A stretch of 9,144 nt of DNA from Anaerotignum sp. GTDB lineage: Bacteria; Bacillota; Clostridia; Lachnospirales; Anaerotignaceae. The translations under genes were made by a program, and so were the position numbers. This document shows, in pieces, positions 1 to 6,748 of the stretch (positions are counted from its first letter, which is position 1; the number at the start of each line of letters is the position of its first letter). The DNA is taken from the NCBI GenBank assembly GCA_017442465.1, contig JAFRZQ010000389.1, forward strand, positions 1 to 9,144. Direction: 5' to 3'. The notes beneath the pieces are model-generated. The model was not told the DNA's origin. It saw only the letters and a program-made list of their open reading frames with translations, and did not search any database.

Positions 1-1485
1 AACTACGAGGACGCTATCATCCTCAACGAAAGACTGATCATGGAAGACGTTCTGACTTCCATTCATATAGAAGAATACGAATCCGAAGCGAGAGATACTA
101 AGCTGGGACCTGAAGAAATCACAAGAGACATCCCCAACGTTGGTGAAGATGCGCTGAAGGATCTGGATGAAAGAGGTATCATCCGCATTGGTGCGGAAGT
201 ACACCCCAACGATATCCTGGTTGGTAAGGTTACACCTAAGGGTGAAACAGAACTGACAGCAGAAGAAAGACTGCTGAGAGCCATCTTTGGCGAAAAGGCA
301 AGAGAAGTAAGAGATACTTCCCTGCGTGTACCTCACGGTGAATCCGGTATCGTTGTAGACGTAAAAGTATTCACAAGAGAAAACGGTGACGATGTAGGCC
401 CCGGCGTGAACCAGCTGGTACGCGTTTACATCGCACAGAAACGTAAGATCTCCGTTGGTGACAAGATGGCTGGTCGTCACGGCAACAAGGGTGTAGTTTC
501 CCGTGTACTGCCTGTGGAAGATATGCCTTTCCTGCCTAACGGCCGTCCTCTGGATATCGTGCTGAACCCTCTGGGTATCCCTTCCCGTATGAATATCGGT
601 CAGGTCCTGGAAACACACCTGTCCCTGGCTGCAAAAGCACTGGGCTGGAAGATCAGCACACCCGTATTCGATGGTGCCAACGAAATCGACATCATGGATA
701 CTCTGGAAATGGCAAATGACTATGTAAATACAAGCTGGGAAGAATTCTCTGCAAAATGGGAACCCCTGCTGAATGGCGATATTCTGGATGAACTGTATGC
801 AAACAGAGACCACAGAGAAGAATGGAAGGGCGTTGCTCTGGGCAGAGACGGTAAAGTTCAGCTGAGAGACGGTCGTTCCGGTGAACCTTTCGATAACCGC
901 GTAACCATCGGCTTCATGCACTACCTGAAACTGCACCACCTGGTAGATGAAAAGATCCACGCACGTTCCACAGGTCCTTACTCTCTGGTTACACAGCAGC
1001 CTCTGGGCGGTAAAGCACAGTTCGGCGGTCAGCGTTTCGGTGAAATGGAAGTTTGGGCGCTGGAAGCATACGGCGCAGCTTACACACTGCAGGAAATCCT
1101 GACAGTGAAATCCGACGATATCGTTGGTCGTGTAAAAACTTACGAAGCGATCGTAAAAGGCGAAAACATCCCCGAACCCGGTGTTCCTGAATCCTTCAAG
1201 GTACTGCTGAAAGAACTGCAGTCCCTGGCACTGGATATCCGTGTACTGCGTGAAGACCAGACAGAAGTGGAAATCAAGGAATGCATCGAAGATGTGGACG
1301 ATCTGAACGTAAATATTGACGGTTATGAAGATGAAGAATTCCGTCGTTCCCGTCCCATGACAGCGGAAGAAGAACTGGTAGACTTCCTGTTCGATGACGA
1401 AGTAGGCGTGGAAGCTGACAACAGCGACCTGCTCTCCGACGACTACGCTGGCGACGATGACTTTGACTATGAGGATGAAGTATAA
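1..1485 (+). CDS. rpoB: RNA polymerase beta subunit, C-terminal part (5' end outside window)
   Basis: The reading frame is open from base 1 (NYEDAII...) and ends at TAA 1483-1485, leaving 494 residues, so the N-terminal half or more of the subunit lies upstream. RpoB forms one side of the catalytic cleft of RNA polymerase in the cytoplasm. Visible family blocks, numbered in this fragment, are KLGPEEITRDIPNVGE near 34-49, the active-site segment GDKMAGRHGNKGVV near 153-166 with its conserved lysines, NPLGIPSRMNIGQ near 189-201, and the C-terminal QPLGGKAQFGGQRFGEMEVW near 333-352, which packs against RpoC. Between FDGAN and DGRSGEPFDNR (about 220-297) the chain is some 40 residues longer than I recall for B. 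subtilis. The tail is strongly acidic (DDDFDYEDEV). The rifampicin-binding region is not in the window. rpoC follows after 17 bases, indicating co-transcription. Identity is certain. Confidence 0.98.
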   Translation, partial: NYEDAIILNERLIMEDVLTSIHIEEYESEARDTKLGPEEITRDIPNVGEDALKDLDERGIIRIGAEVHPNDILVGKVTPKGETELTAEERLLRAIFGEKAREVRDTSLRVPHGESGIVVDVKVFTRENGDDVGPGVNQLVRVYIAQKRKISVGDKMAGRHGNKGVVSRVLPVEDMPFLPNGRPLDIVLNPLGIPSRMNIGQVLETHLSLAAKALGWKISTPVFDGANEIDIMDTLEMANDYVNTSWEEFSAKWEPLLNGDILDELYANRDHREEWKGVALGRDGKVQLRDGRSGEPFDNRVTIGFMHYLKLHHLVDEKIHARSTGPYSLVTQQPLGGKAQFGGQRFGEMEVWALEAYGAAYTLQEILTVKSDDIVGRVKTYEAIVKGENIPEPGVPESFKVLLKELQSLALDIRVLREDQTEVEIKECIEDVDDLNVNIDGYEDEEFRRSRPMTAEEELVDFLFDDEVGVEADNSDLLSDDYAGDDDFDYEDEV

Positions 1486-1502
1486 GAAAGGAGAACAAAC
1501 CC

Positions 1503-4500
1503 ATGAGCACACAGACTACTGAACAGGGTATCGTATTCGATTCCATCAAGATCGGTTTGGCATCTCCCGAAAAAATCCGTGAATGGTCCAGAGGTGAAGT
1601 TAAAAAACCTGAAACCATCAACTATAGAACACTGAAACCTGAAAAGGACGGTCTGTTCTGCGAAAGAATTTTCGGGCCCACAAAAGACTGGGAATGTCAT
1701 TGTGGTAAATATAAAAGAATCCGTTACAAAGGCGTTGTCTGCGACCGCTGCGGCGTTGAAGTAACAAAAGCAAAAGTAAGACGTGAGAGAATGGGCCACA
1801 TCGAACTGGCTGCTCCCGTTTCCCATATCTGGTACTTCAAGGGCATCCCTTCCAGAATGGGTCTGATCCTTTCCATGAGCCCCAGAGCTCTGGAAAAGGT
1901 TCTGTACTTCGCTTCCTATATCGTGCTGGATGCAGGCGAAACAGACCTGCAGTACAAACAGCTCCTGACAGAAAGAGAATACAGAGAAGCGTATGATAAA
2001 TACGGCAGCACATTCGAAGCAGCAATGGGTGCAGAAGCCATCAAGAGACTGCTGCAGGATATCGATCTGGAAAAAGAATCTGTTGAACTGAAAGCACAGC
2101 TGAAAGATACAACAGGCCAGAAACGTGTTCGTATCATCAAAAAACTGGAAGTTATCGAAAGCTTCCGCCTGTCCGGCAACAAACCTGAATGGATGGTGCT
2201 GGATGCGATCCCCGTTATTCCCCCTGAAATCCGTCCTATGGTTCAGCTGGATGGCGGCAGATTCGCAACAAGTGACCTGAACGATCTGTACAGAAGAGTT
2301 ATCAACAGAAACAACCGTCTGAAAAGACTGCTGGATCTGGGCGCTCCCGACATCATCGTAAGAAACGAAAAGAGAATGCTGCAGGAAGCGGTTGACGCGC
2401 TGATCGATAACGGCCGCCGCGGCAGACCTGTAACAGGCCCCGGTAACAGAGCACTGAAATCCCTGTCCGATATGCTGAAGGGTAAACAGGGTCGTTTCCG
2501 TCAGAACCTGCTGGGTAAACGTGTTGACTACTCCGGCCGTTCTGTAATCGTAGTAGGTCCCGAACTGAAAATTTACCAGTGCGGTCTGCCTAAAGAAATG
2601 GCGATCGAACTGTTCAAACCTTTTGTAATGAAGAAACTGGTGGAAGATGGTCTGGCACACAACATCAAATCCGCTAAGAGAATGGTAGAAAGACTGCAGA
2701 CAGAAGTATGGGATATTCTGGAAGAAGTTATCAGAGAACATCCCGTTATGCTGAACCGTGCGCCGACACTGCACAGACTGGGTATCCAGGCATTTGAACC
2801 CGTTCTGGTAGAAGGCCGTGCCATCAAACTGCATCCTCTGGTATGTACAGCGTACAACGCCGACTTCGACGGTGACCAGATGGCGGTTCACGTACCTCTG
2901 AGCGTGGAAGCACAGGCAGAATGCCGTTTCCTGCTGCTGTCCCCCAACAACCTGCTGAAACCTTCCGACGGTGCACCTGTAACAGTACCCTCTCAGGATA
3001 TGATCCTGGGTATGTACTACCTGACACTGGAAAGAGAAGATCTGAATGACAGATACGAAGCTGATGTTCTGGATGCAGAAGGCAACGTGATCAGAAACGC
3101 AGGCGACATCATCATCAAGGCATTCAAAGATGAAAAAGAAGCAATGCTGGCTTACGATAACCGTGAAGTAACACTGCACGAAGTGATCAGAGTCAGAAGA
3201 ACAATGGAATTTGACGGCGTTCTGGAATCCAGAATGGTAAAAACAACAGTAGGCCGTATCATCTTCAACGAAGCGATCCCTCAGAATCTGGGCTACGTTG
3301 ACAGAACAGATGATGAAACAAAATTCAACTATGAAGTTGACTTCCTGGTTGACAAAAAAGCAATCGGTAAGATCATCAATAAATGCATCAACCGCTGCGG
3401 TGCTACAGAAACTGCAGACGTGCTGGATAAGATCAAATCTCTGGGTTACAAATTCTCTACAAGAGCTGCTATGACAGTATCTGTATCTGATATGGAAATT
3501 CCTAAGGAAAAAGCAGAATATCTGGAAGAAGCGGAACAGAAAGTAGATATGATCACAAGAAAATTCCGCCGTGGTCTGATGACAGACGAAGAACGTCACC
3601 AGAAAGTTATCGAAGCATGGAATATTGCCGATGATAAGATCACAGCAGCGCTGCTGGCTGGTCTGGGTAAATATAACAACATCTACATGATGGCGAACTC
3701 CGGTGCCCGTGGTTCCAACAGACAGATCAAACAGCTGGCCGGTATGCGTGGTCTGATGGCTTCCCCTAACGGCGGTATCATCGAACTGCCCATCAAAGCG
3801 AACTTCCGTGAAGGTCTGTCCGTACTGGAATACTTCATTTCCGCACACGGTGCGCGTAAAGGTCTGACGGATACAGCGCTGAAGACAGCCGACTCCGGTT
3901 ACCTGACACGTCGTCTGGTAGATGTATCCCAGGATATCATCGTAAGAGAATGGGATTGCTGTGACGGCAGAGATATCGATACACCTTGTATGGAAATCTC
4001 CGCATTCATGGATGGCAACGAAGTGATCGAAGGCCTGCAGGATCGTATCCGCGGCAGATGGTCTGCTTATGATATCATCCACCCTGAAACAGGTGAGATC
4101 ATCGTTCCTGCTGACACAATGATCACAGTAGATCAGGCGGAAGCAGTGGAAAAAGCAGGCGTGAAGAAAGTATGGATCAGAACTGTACTGACATGCCGTT
4201 CCGAAGTTGGTATCTGTGCAAAATGTTACGGTGCGAACATGGCTTCCGGCAGATATGTACGTATCGGTGAATCCGTAGGTATCATCGCGGCACAGTCCAT
4301 CGGTGAACCCGGTACACAGCTGACAATGCGTACATTCCACACTGGCGGTATTGCCGGCGATGACATCACACAGGGTCTTCCTCGAGTTGAAGAACTGTTT
4401 GAAGCAAGAAAACCTAAGGGTCTGGCTATTATCGCAGAGTTTGGCGGTAAAGTGACTCTGAATGATACAAAGAAAAAACGTGAAGTGATCATCACAAACA

Positions 4501-5159
4501 TGGAAACTGGCGAAACAAAGGATTACCTGATCCCTTACGGCTCCAGAATCAAAGTTTACGACGGCGACGTGATCGAAGCCGGTGATGAAATCACAGAAGG
4601 TAGCGTAAACCCTCACGACATTCTGAAGATCAAAGGCCTGAGAGGCGTTCAGGACTACATGATCCAGGAAGTACAGAGAGTATACCGCCTGCAGGGTGTA
4701 GAAATCAGTGACAAGCATATCGAAGTCATTGTTCGTCAGATGCTGAAACGCATCAAGATCGAAGAAAACGGCGACACAGATTTCCTGCCCGGCTCTCTGG
4801 TTGACTGGCTGACATTTGAAAACACAAATGCAGCTATGGAAGCAGAAGGCAAAGAACCTGCGAAGGGCACAAGAGTACTGCTGGGTATCACAAAAGCATC
4901 CCTGGCAACAGATTCCTTCCTGTCTGCAGCTTCCTTCCAGGAAACAACAAGAGTACTGACAGAAGCAGCGATCAAAGGCAAGATCGATCCACTGATCGGC
5001 CTGAAAGAAAACGTATGTATCGGTAAACTGATCCCTGCCGGCACAGGCATGACAAGATACAGAAATATCGACATCGTGACAGAAGGTCAGGAAGAAGTTG
5101 CAACAGAAGAAGCACCCATTGCTGAAGAAGTTGTGATCGCTGACGACGAACTCATCTGA
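1503..5159 (+). CDS. rpoC: RNA polymerase beta' subunit, complete
   Basis: The product has 1218 residues, a normal length for Firmicutes; proteobacterial RpoC is longer because of lineage insertions. It is the catalytic large subunit of RNA polymerase, pairing with RpoB. The N-terminal zinc site is C65, C67, C80 and C83. The segment NLLGKRVDYSGRS at about 335-347 belongs to the switch region. The Mg-binding loop NADFDGD is at 452-458, with the three catalytic aspartates D454, D456 and D458. The second zinc site is C819, C898, C905 and C908. The trigger-loop segment MRTFHTGG is at 942-949. The C terminus is acidic. The ATG start at 1503 has AAAGGAG at 1487-1493, nine bases upstream, and the N terminus begins as expected for the family. 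An intrinsic terminator follows 40 bases after the stop, so this is probably the last gene of the rpoBC unit. No truncation or missing key residue is seen. Confidence 0.99.
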   Translation: MSTQTTEQGIVFDSIKIGLASPEKIREWSRGEVKKPETINYRTLKPEKDGLFCERIFGPTKDWECHCGKYKRIRYKGVVCDRCGVEVTKAKVRRERMGHIELAAPVSHIWYFKGIPSRMGLILSMSPRALEKVLYFASYIVLDAGETDLQYKQLLTEREYREAYDKYGSTFEAAMGAEAIKRLLQDIDLEKESVELKAQLKDTTGQKRVRIIKKLEVIESFRLSGNKPEWMVLDAIPVIPPEIRPMVQLDGGRFATSDLNDLYRRVINRNNRLKRLLDLGAPDIIVRNEKRMLQEAVDALIDNGRRGRPVTGPGNRALKSLSDMLKGKQGRFRQNLLGKRVDYSGRSVIVVGPELKIYQCGLPKEMAIELFKPFVMKKLVEDGLAHNIKSAKRMVERLQTEVWDILEEVIREHPVMLNRAPTLHRLGIQAFEPVLVEGRAIKLHPLVCTAYNADFDGDQMAVHVPLSVEAQAECRFLLLSPNNLLKPSDGAPVTVPSQDMILGMYYLTLEREDLNDRYEADVLDAEGNVIRNAGDIIIKAFKDEKEAMLAYDNREVTLHEVIRVRRTMEFDGVLESRMVKTTVGRIIFNEAIPQNLGYVDRTDDETKFNYEVDFLVDKKAIGKIINKCINRCGATETADVLDKIKSLGYKFSTRAAMTVSVSDMEIPKEKAEYLEEAEQKVDMITRKFRRGLMTDEERHQKVIEAWNIADDKITAALLAGLGKYNNIYMMANSGARGSNRQIKQLAGMRGLMASPNGGIIELPIKANFREGLSVLEYFISAHGARKGLTDTALKTADSGYLTRRLVDVSQDIIVREWDCCDGRDIDTPCMEISAFMDGNEVIEGLQDRIRGRWSAYDIIHPETGEIIVPADTMITVDQAEAVEKAGVKKVWIRTVLTCRSEVGICAKCYGANMASGRYVRIGESVGIIAAQSIGEPGTQLTMRTFHTGGIAGDDITQGLPRVEELFEARKPKGLAIIAEFGGKVTLNDTKKKREVIITNMETGETKDYLIPYGSRIKVYDGDVIEAGDEITEGSVNPHDILKIKGLRGVQDYMIQEVQRVYRLQGVEISDKHIEVIVRQMLKRIKIEENGDTDFLPGSLVDWLTFENTNAAMEAEGKEPAKGTRVLLGITKASLATDSFLSAASFQETTRVLTEAAIKGKIDPLIGLKENVCIGKLIPAGTGMTRYRNIDIVTEGQEEVATEEAPIAEEVVIADDELI

Positions 5160-5163
5160 TAAA

Positions 5164-5185
5164 AACTTCTATATAATAGGAAGTT
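5164..5185 (+). other. small hairpin just after rpoC stop
   Basis: AACTTCT (5164-5170) can pair with GGAAGTT (5179-5185), giving six Watson-Crick pairs plus one T-G pair around an 8-base AT loop. It lies between the rpoC stop codon and the stronger terminator hairpin. No T-run follows, so it is not a terminator by itself. It may protect the 3' end of the transcript or be incidental. Confidence 0.35.
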
Positions 5186-5199
5186 ATCAAGGATAATTG

Positions 5200-5243
5200 A
5201 ATCAGTCGCAGGTTGAAAGACTTGCGGCTGATTTTTATTTTTT
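5200..5243 (+). terminator. intrinsic terminator of the rpoBC transcript
   Basis: AATCAGTCGCAGG (5200-5212) pairs with CTTGCGGCTGATT (5221-5233) as a continuous 13-bp stem with two G-T wobbles and an 8-base loop, TTGAAAGA. The right arm merges into a T-rich tract through 5243 (TTTTTATTTTTT). This is a textbook Rho-independent terminator on the + strand and should end most rpoC transcription. It separates rpoBC from the downstream str genes. Confidence 0.87.
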
Positions 5244-5294
5244 GATGATAAATTGTATTTTTTGAGAAACAATCCTGTTTGAAATAGAAAAAAT

Positions 5295-5345
5295 CCACTT
5301 TTTCGGGACGAGTGTTTTTCGGGGAAGGACAGGGGGAAAAAGTGG
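5295..5345. repeat. 10-bp perfect inverted repeat upstream of the rpsL promoter
   Basis: CCACTTTTTC (5295-5304) is perfectly complementary to GAAAAAGTGG (5336-5345), with 31 bases between the arms. The intervening DNA also holds a second copy of TTTTTCGGG (5315-5323; first copy 5299-5307). The block lies between the rpoC terminator and the -35 box at 5377, so it ends about 66 bases upstream of the predicted transcription start. Read on the - strand, the stem is followed by a T-run, but no - strand gene is present. It could be a protein-binding site, a fold in read-through transcripts, or chance in AT-rich DNA. Confidence 0.5.
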
Positions 5346-5376
5346 CGAAAAAACCTGTGAAATCAAAGAAAAGTCC

Positions 5377-5405
5377 TTGACTTTTGAAATCGTGGATGAT
5401 AATAT
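5377..5405 (+). promoter_or_regulatory. sigma-A-type promoter for rpsL-rpsG-fusA
   Basis: The -35 box TTGACT (5377-5382; five of six consensus bases) is followed by a 17-base spacer and -10 TAATAT (5400-5405). A TGA just before the -10 makes it an extended -10 element (TGn). An alternative -10, GATAAT (5398-5403), overlaps it but would leave only a 15-base spacer. The predicted start of transcription is around 5411-5412, giving a leader of about 100 bases. The position after a terminator and before the first str gene supports the call. Confidence 0.75.
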
Positions 5406-5410
5406 TTTCT

Positions 5411-5512
5411 AGTGTCCGGTCTTAGGGGCTTTTCTAAGCGAGTCCGTGAGACGGAAACAAGTAAGAATTATTGCAATTTGCAGATGTATTATTTTATAAG
5501 GAGGTGCAGTTA
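5411..5512 (+). promoter_or_regulatory. rpsL 5' leader with small hairpins
   Basis: This is the predicted untranslated leader. CTTAG (5421-5425) pairs with CTAAG (5434-5438). TCCGT (5443-5447) pairs with ACGGA (5451-5455) around a GAG triloop. An alternative pairing, GGGCT (5426-5430) with AGTCC (5441-5445), would break both hairpins. The leader ends in a near-ideal ribosome-binding site, AAGGAGGTG, starting at 5498. A regulatory role is plausible but unproven; I cannot match the leader to a named RNA family. Confidence 0.4.
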
Positions 5513-5947
5513 ATGCCTACATTTAACCAGTTAGTAAGAAAAGGCAGAAAAACTGTTGAGAAAAAATCTACAGCACCCGCTCTGCAGAAAGGTCTGAACT
5601 CCCTGCAGAAAAAAGCTACAGACGTATCCTCTCCTCAGAAAAGAGGCGTTTGTACAGCGGTAAAAACTTCCACACCTAAGAAGCCTAACTCTGCTCTGAG
5701 AAAAATTGCCAGAGTTCGTCTGTCCAACGGTATCGAAGTTACAGCATATATCCCCGGTGAAGGCCACAACCTGCAGGAACACTCTGTTGTTCTGATCAGA
5801 GGTGGTAGAGTAAAAGACCTTCCTGGTGTACGTTACCACATCGTAAGAGGTACTCTGGATACAGCTGGTGTAGCAAACAGAATGCAGGCTCGTTCCAAAT
5901 ATGGTGCAAAACGCCCCAAAGCAGGTAAAACAGCCGCTAAAAAATAA
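5513..5947 (+). CDS. rpsL: 30S ribosomal protein S12
   Basis: This 144-residue basic protein belongs to the small ribosomal subunit, where S12 lies at the decoding centre and monitors codon-anticodon pairing. The ATG at 5513 is chosen because AAGGAGG sits 8 bases upstream and the protein starts MPTFNQLVRKGR as expected; an in-frame TTG at 5471 would add a non-conserved 14-residue tail. It is slightly longer than B. subtilis S12 (138) and much longer than E. coli S12 (124), with most of the extra near residues 13-40. Conserved blocks are TPKKPNSALRK (54-64) and RGGRVKDLPGVRYH (96-109). The lysines where streptomycin-resistance changes occur (E. coli K43 and K88 equivalents, here K57 and K101) are wild type. 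D102 matches the aspartate methylthiolated by RimO in E. coli. It is the first gene of the str unit. Confidence 0.98.
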   Translation: MPTFNQLVRKGRKTVEKKSTAPALQKGLNSLQKKATDVSSPQKRGVCTAVKTSTPKKPNSALRKIARVRLSNGIEVTAYIPGEGHNLQEHSVVLIRGGRVKDLPGVRYHIVRGTLDTAGVANRMQARSKYGAKRPKAGKTAAKK

Positions 5948-5963
5948 TTTCAACTGAAATTAT
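5944..5963 (+). other. hairpin overlapping the rpsL stop codon
   Basis: ATAATTTC (5944-5951) and GAAATTAT (5956-5963) form a perfect 8-bp AT-rich stem with the loop AACT, spanning the rpsL TAA. CTGAA (5954-5958) can pair instead with TTCAG (5968-5972). No T-run follows, so it is not a terminator. It may influence coupling between rpsL and rpsG, or it may be incidental. Confidence 0.4.
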
Positions 5964-5983
5964 CAAATTCAGAAAAAGACAAA

Positions 5984-6090
5984 TCTAATTCTTAGAAATG
6001 CCTTATATAGATCAATACAATCTGCGATTGCTTAGACGAGATATACGTTGAGAAAGATAAGGCATGAAGACACGGACATTTAGGGCCGTG
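5984..6090 (+). promoter_or_regulatory. structured rpsL-rpsG spacer, candidate S7-responsive leader
   Basis: Several perfect pairings are packed into about 107 bases. TCTAA (5984-5988) pairs with TTAGA (5992-5996). ATGCCTTAT (5998-6006) pairs with ATAAGGCAT (6057-6065), a perfect 9-bp closing stem. Inside it are CAATC (6018-6022) with GATTG (6026-6030), and CTTAGACG (6031-6038) with CGTTGAG (6046-6052) allowing one bulged A and two T-G pairs; together these make a three-way junction. CACGG (6071-6075) pairs with CCGTG (6086-6090). The rpsG ribosome-binding site follows at 6120. In E. coli, S7 binds the equivalent rpsL-rpsG spacer and represses its own translation. A similar role here is inference from position and foldability only. 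I see no promoter or small gene in it. Confidence 0.55.
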
Positions 6091-6133
6091 AAGTACCGAG
6101 AATAGTTATTTATTCAATTAGGAGGGAAGAATC

Positions 6134-6604
6134 GTGCCTAGAAAAGGACATGTAGCAAAAAGAGAAGTTCTGGCCGATCCTATTTACAACAGCAAGCTGG
6201 TGACAAAGCTGATCAACAGCATCATGCTGGACGGTAAAAAGGGTGTAGCTGAAAAAATCGTTTACGGTGCATTTGATAAAGTAGCAGAAAAAACAGGCAA
6301 AAACGGCCTGGAAGCTTTCGAAGAAGCTCTGGCAAACGTAATGCCCGTACTGGAAGTTAAAGCACGCCGTGTTGGTGGTGCAACATACCAGGTTCCCATG
6401 GAAATCAGACCCGAAAGAAGACAGACACTGGGCCTGAGATGGATTACACTGTACTCCAGAAAACGTGGTGAAAAAACAATGGTAGATCGTCTGGCAGGCG
6501 AAATCATGGACGCTATGAACAACGCTGGCGGCGCTTGCAAGAGAAAAGACGAAATGCACAAAATGGCAGAAGCAAACAAAGCTTTCTCCCACTTCAAATG
6601 GTAA
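6134..6604 (+). CDS. rpsG: 30S ribosomal protein S7
   Basis: This 156-residue protein is full length for the family. S7 binds the 3' major domain of 16S rRNA, nucleates assembly of the 30S head, and contacts tRNA at the E site. Recognisable blocks are MPRKGHVAKREVLADP (1-16), the NSKLVTKLINSIMLDGKK helix segment (19-36), the VKARRVGGATYQVP segment and the conserved LRWI stretch, with a KMAEANKAFSHFKW tail. The start is GTG at 6134: AGGAGG at 6120-6125 lies 8 bases upstream and the N terminus matches the family exactly. It lies 186 bases after rpsL with a highly structured spacer between them, and is presumably on the same transcript. S7 is the autoregulator of this operon in E. coli; whether that applies here is unknown. 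Confidence 0.98.
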   Translation: MPRKGHVAKREVLADPIYNSKLVTKLINSIMLDGKKGVAEKIVYGAFDKVAEKTGKNGLEAFEEALANVMPVLEVKARRVGGATYQVPMEIRPERRQTLGLRWITLYSRKRGEKTMVDRLAGEIMDAMNNAGGACKRKDEMHKMAEANKAFSHFKW

Positions 6605-6608
6605 TCAG

Positions 6609-6719
6609 GATCTTACGAAAGATCTTTACCAAACCCTGCGAAGCATAAGCTTCGAAAATGAAAACGAATGGAAACCGGGAAAGATGGAAAGGCTGATAAG
6701 AGGTCTTTCCATAAACCCG
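6609..6719 (+). promoter_or_regulatory. hairpin cluster in the rpsG-fusA spacer
   Basis: Three hairpins follow one another. GATCTT (6609-6614) pairs with AAGATC (6619-6624), loop ACGA. CGAAGC (6639-6644) pairs with GCTTCG (6649-6654), loop ATAA. ATGGAAAGGCT (6684-6694) pairs with GGTCTTTCCAT (6702-6712), an 11-bp stem with two G-T wobbles and a 7-base loop, extended below a small internal loop by CGGG (6676-6679) with CCCG (6716-6719). None is followed by a T-run, so they are not terminators. The fusA ribosome-binding site begins 15 bases after the last pair. They could tune fusA translation or mark mRNA processing sites. Confidence 0.5.
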
Positions 6720-6748
6720 ATTATGACTACAAAAAGGAGGATTTCAGC

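Noticed and set aside
1467..4718. 1083-codon open frame on the - strand opposite rpoC (and similar long ones opposite rpsL, rpsG and fusA)
   Set aside because: It is in exact antisense codon register with the real gene, and its composition (heavy in F, C and V) is the mirror of GAA, AAA, ACA, GCA and GAC codons. It has no ribosome-binding context or family resemblance.
5172..5177. Perfect TATAAT just after the rpoC stop as a promoter
   Set aside because: There is no acceptable -35 box 16-18 bases upstream, and it lies in the loop region of a small hairpin ahead of a terminator.
5471..5512. TTG-started 14-residue extension of S12
   Set aside because: The S12 N terminus MPTFNQ fits the ATG at 5513, which has a perfect ribosome-binding site 8 bases upstream.
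6658..6696. 12-codon upstream reading frame (MKTNGNRERWKG) before fusA
   Set aside because: It has no ribosome-binding site and overlaps the hairpin region; nothing suggests translation.
6668..6748. N-terminal extension of fusA from ATG 6668
   Set aside because: The frame is open, but the 27 extra residues are unlike any EF-G start, there is no good ribosome-binding site before 6668, and the sequence forms an RNA hairpin. GTG 6749 has an ideal AAGGAGG.
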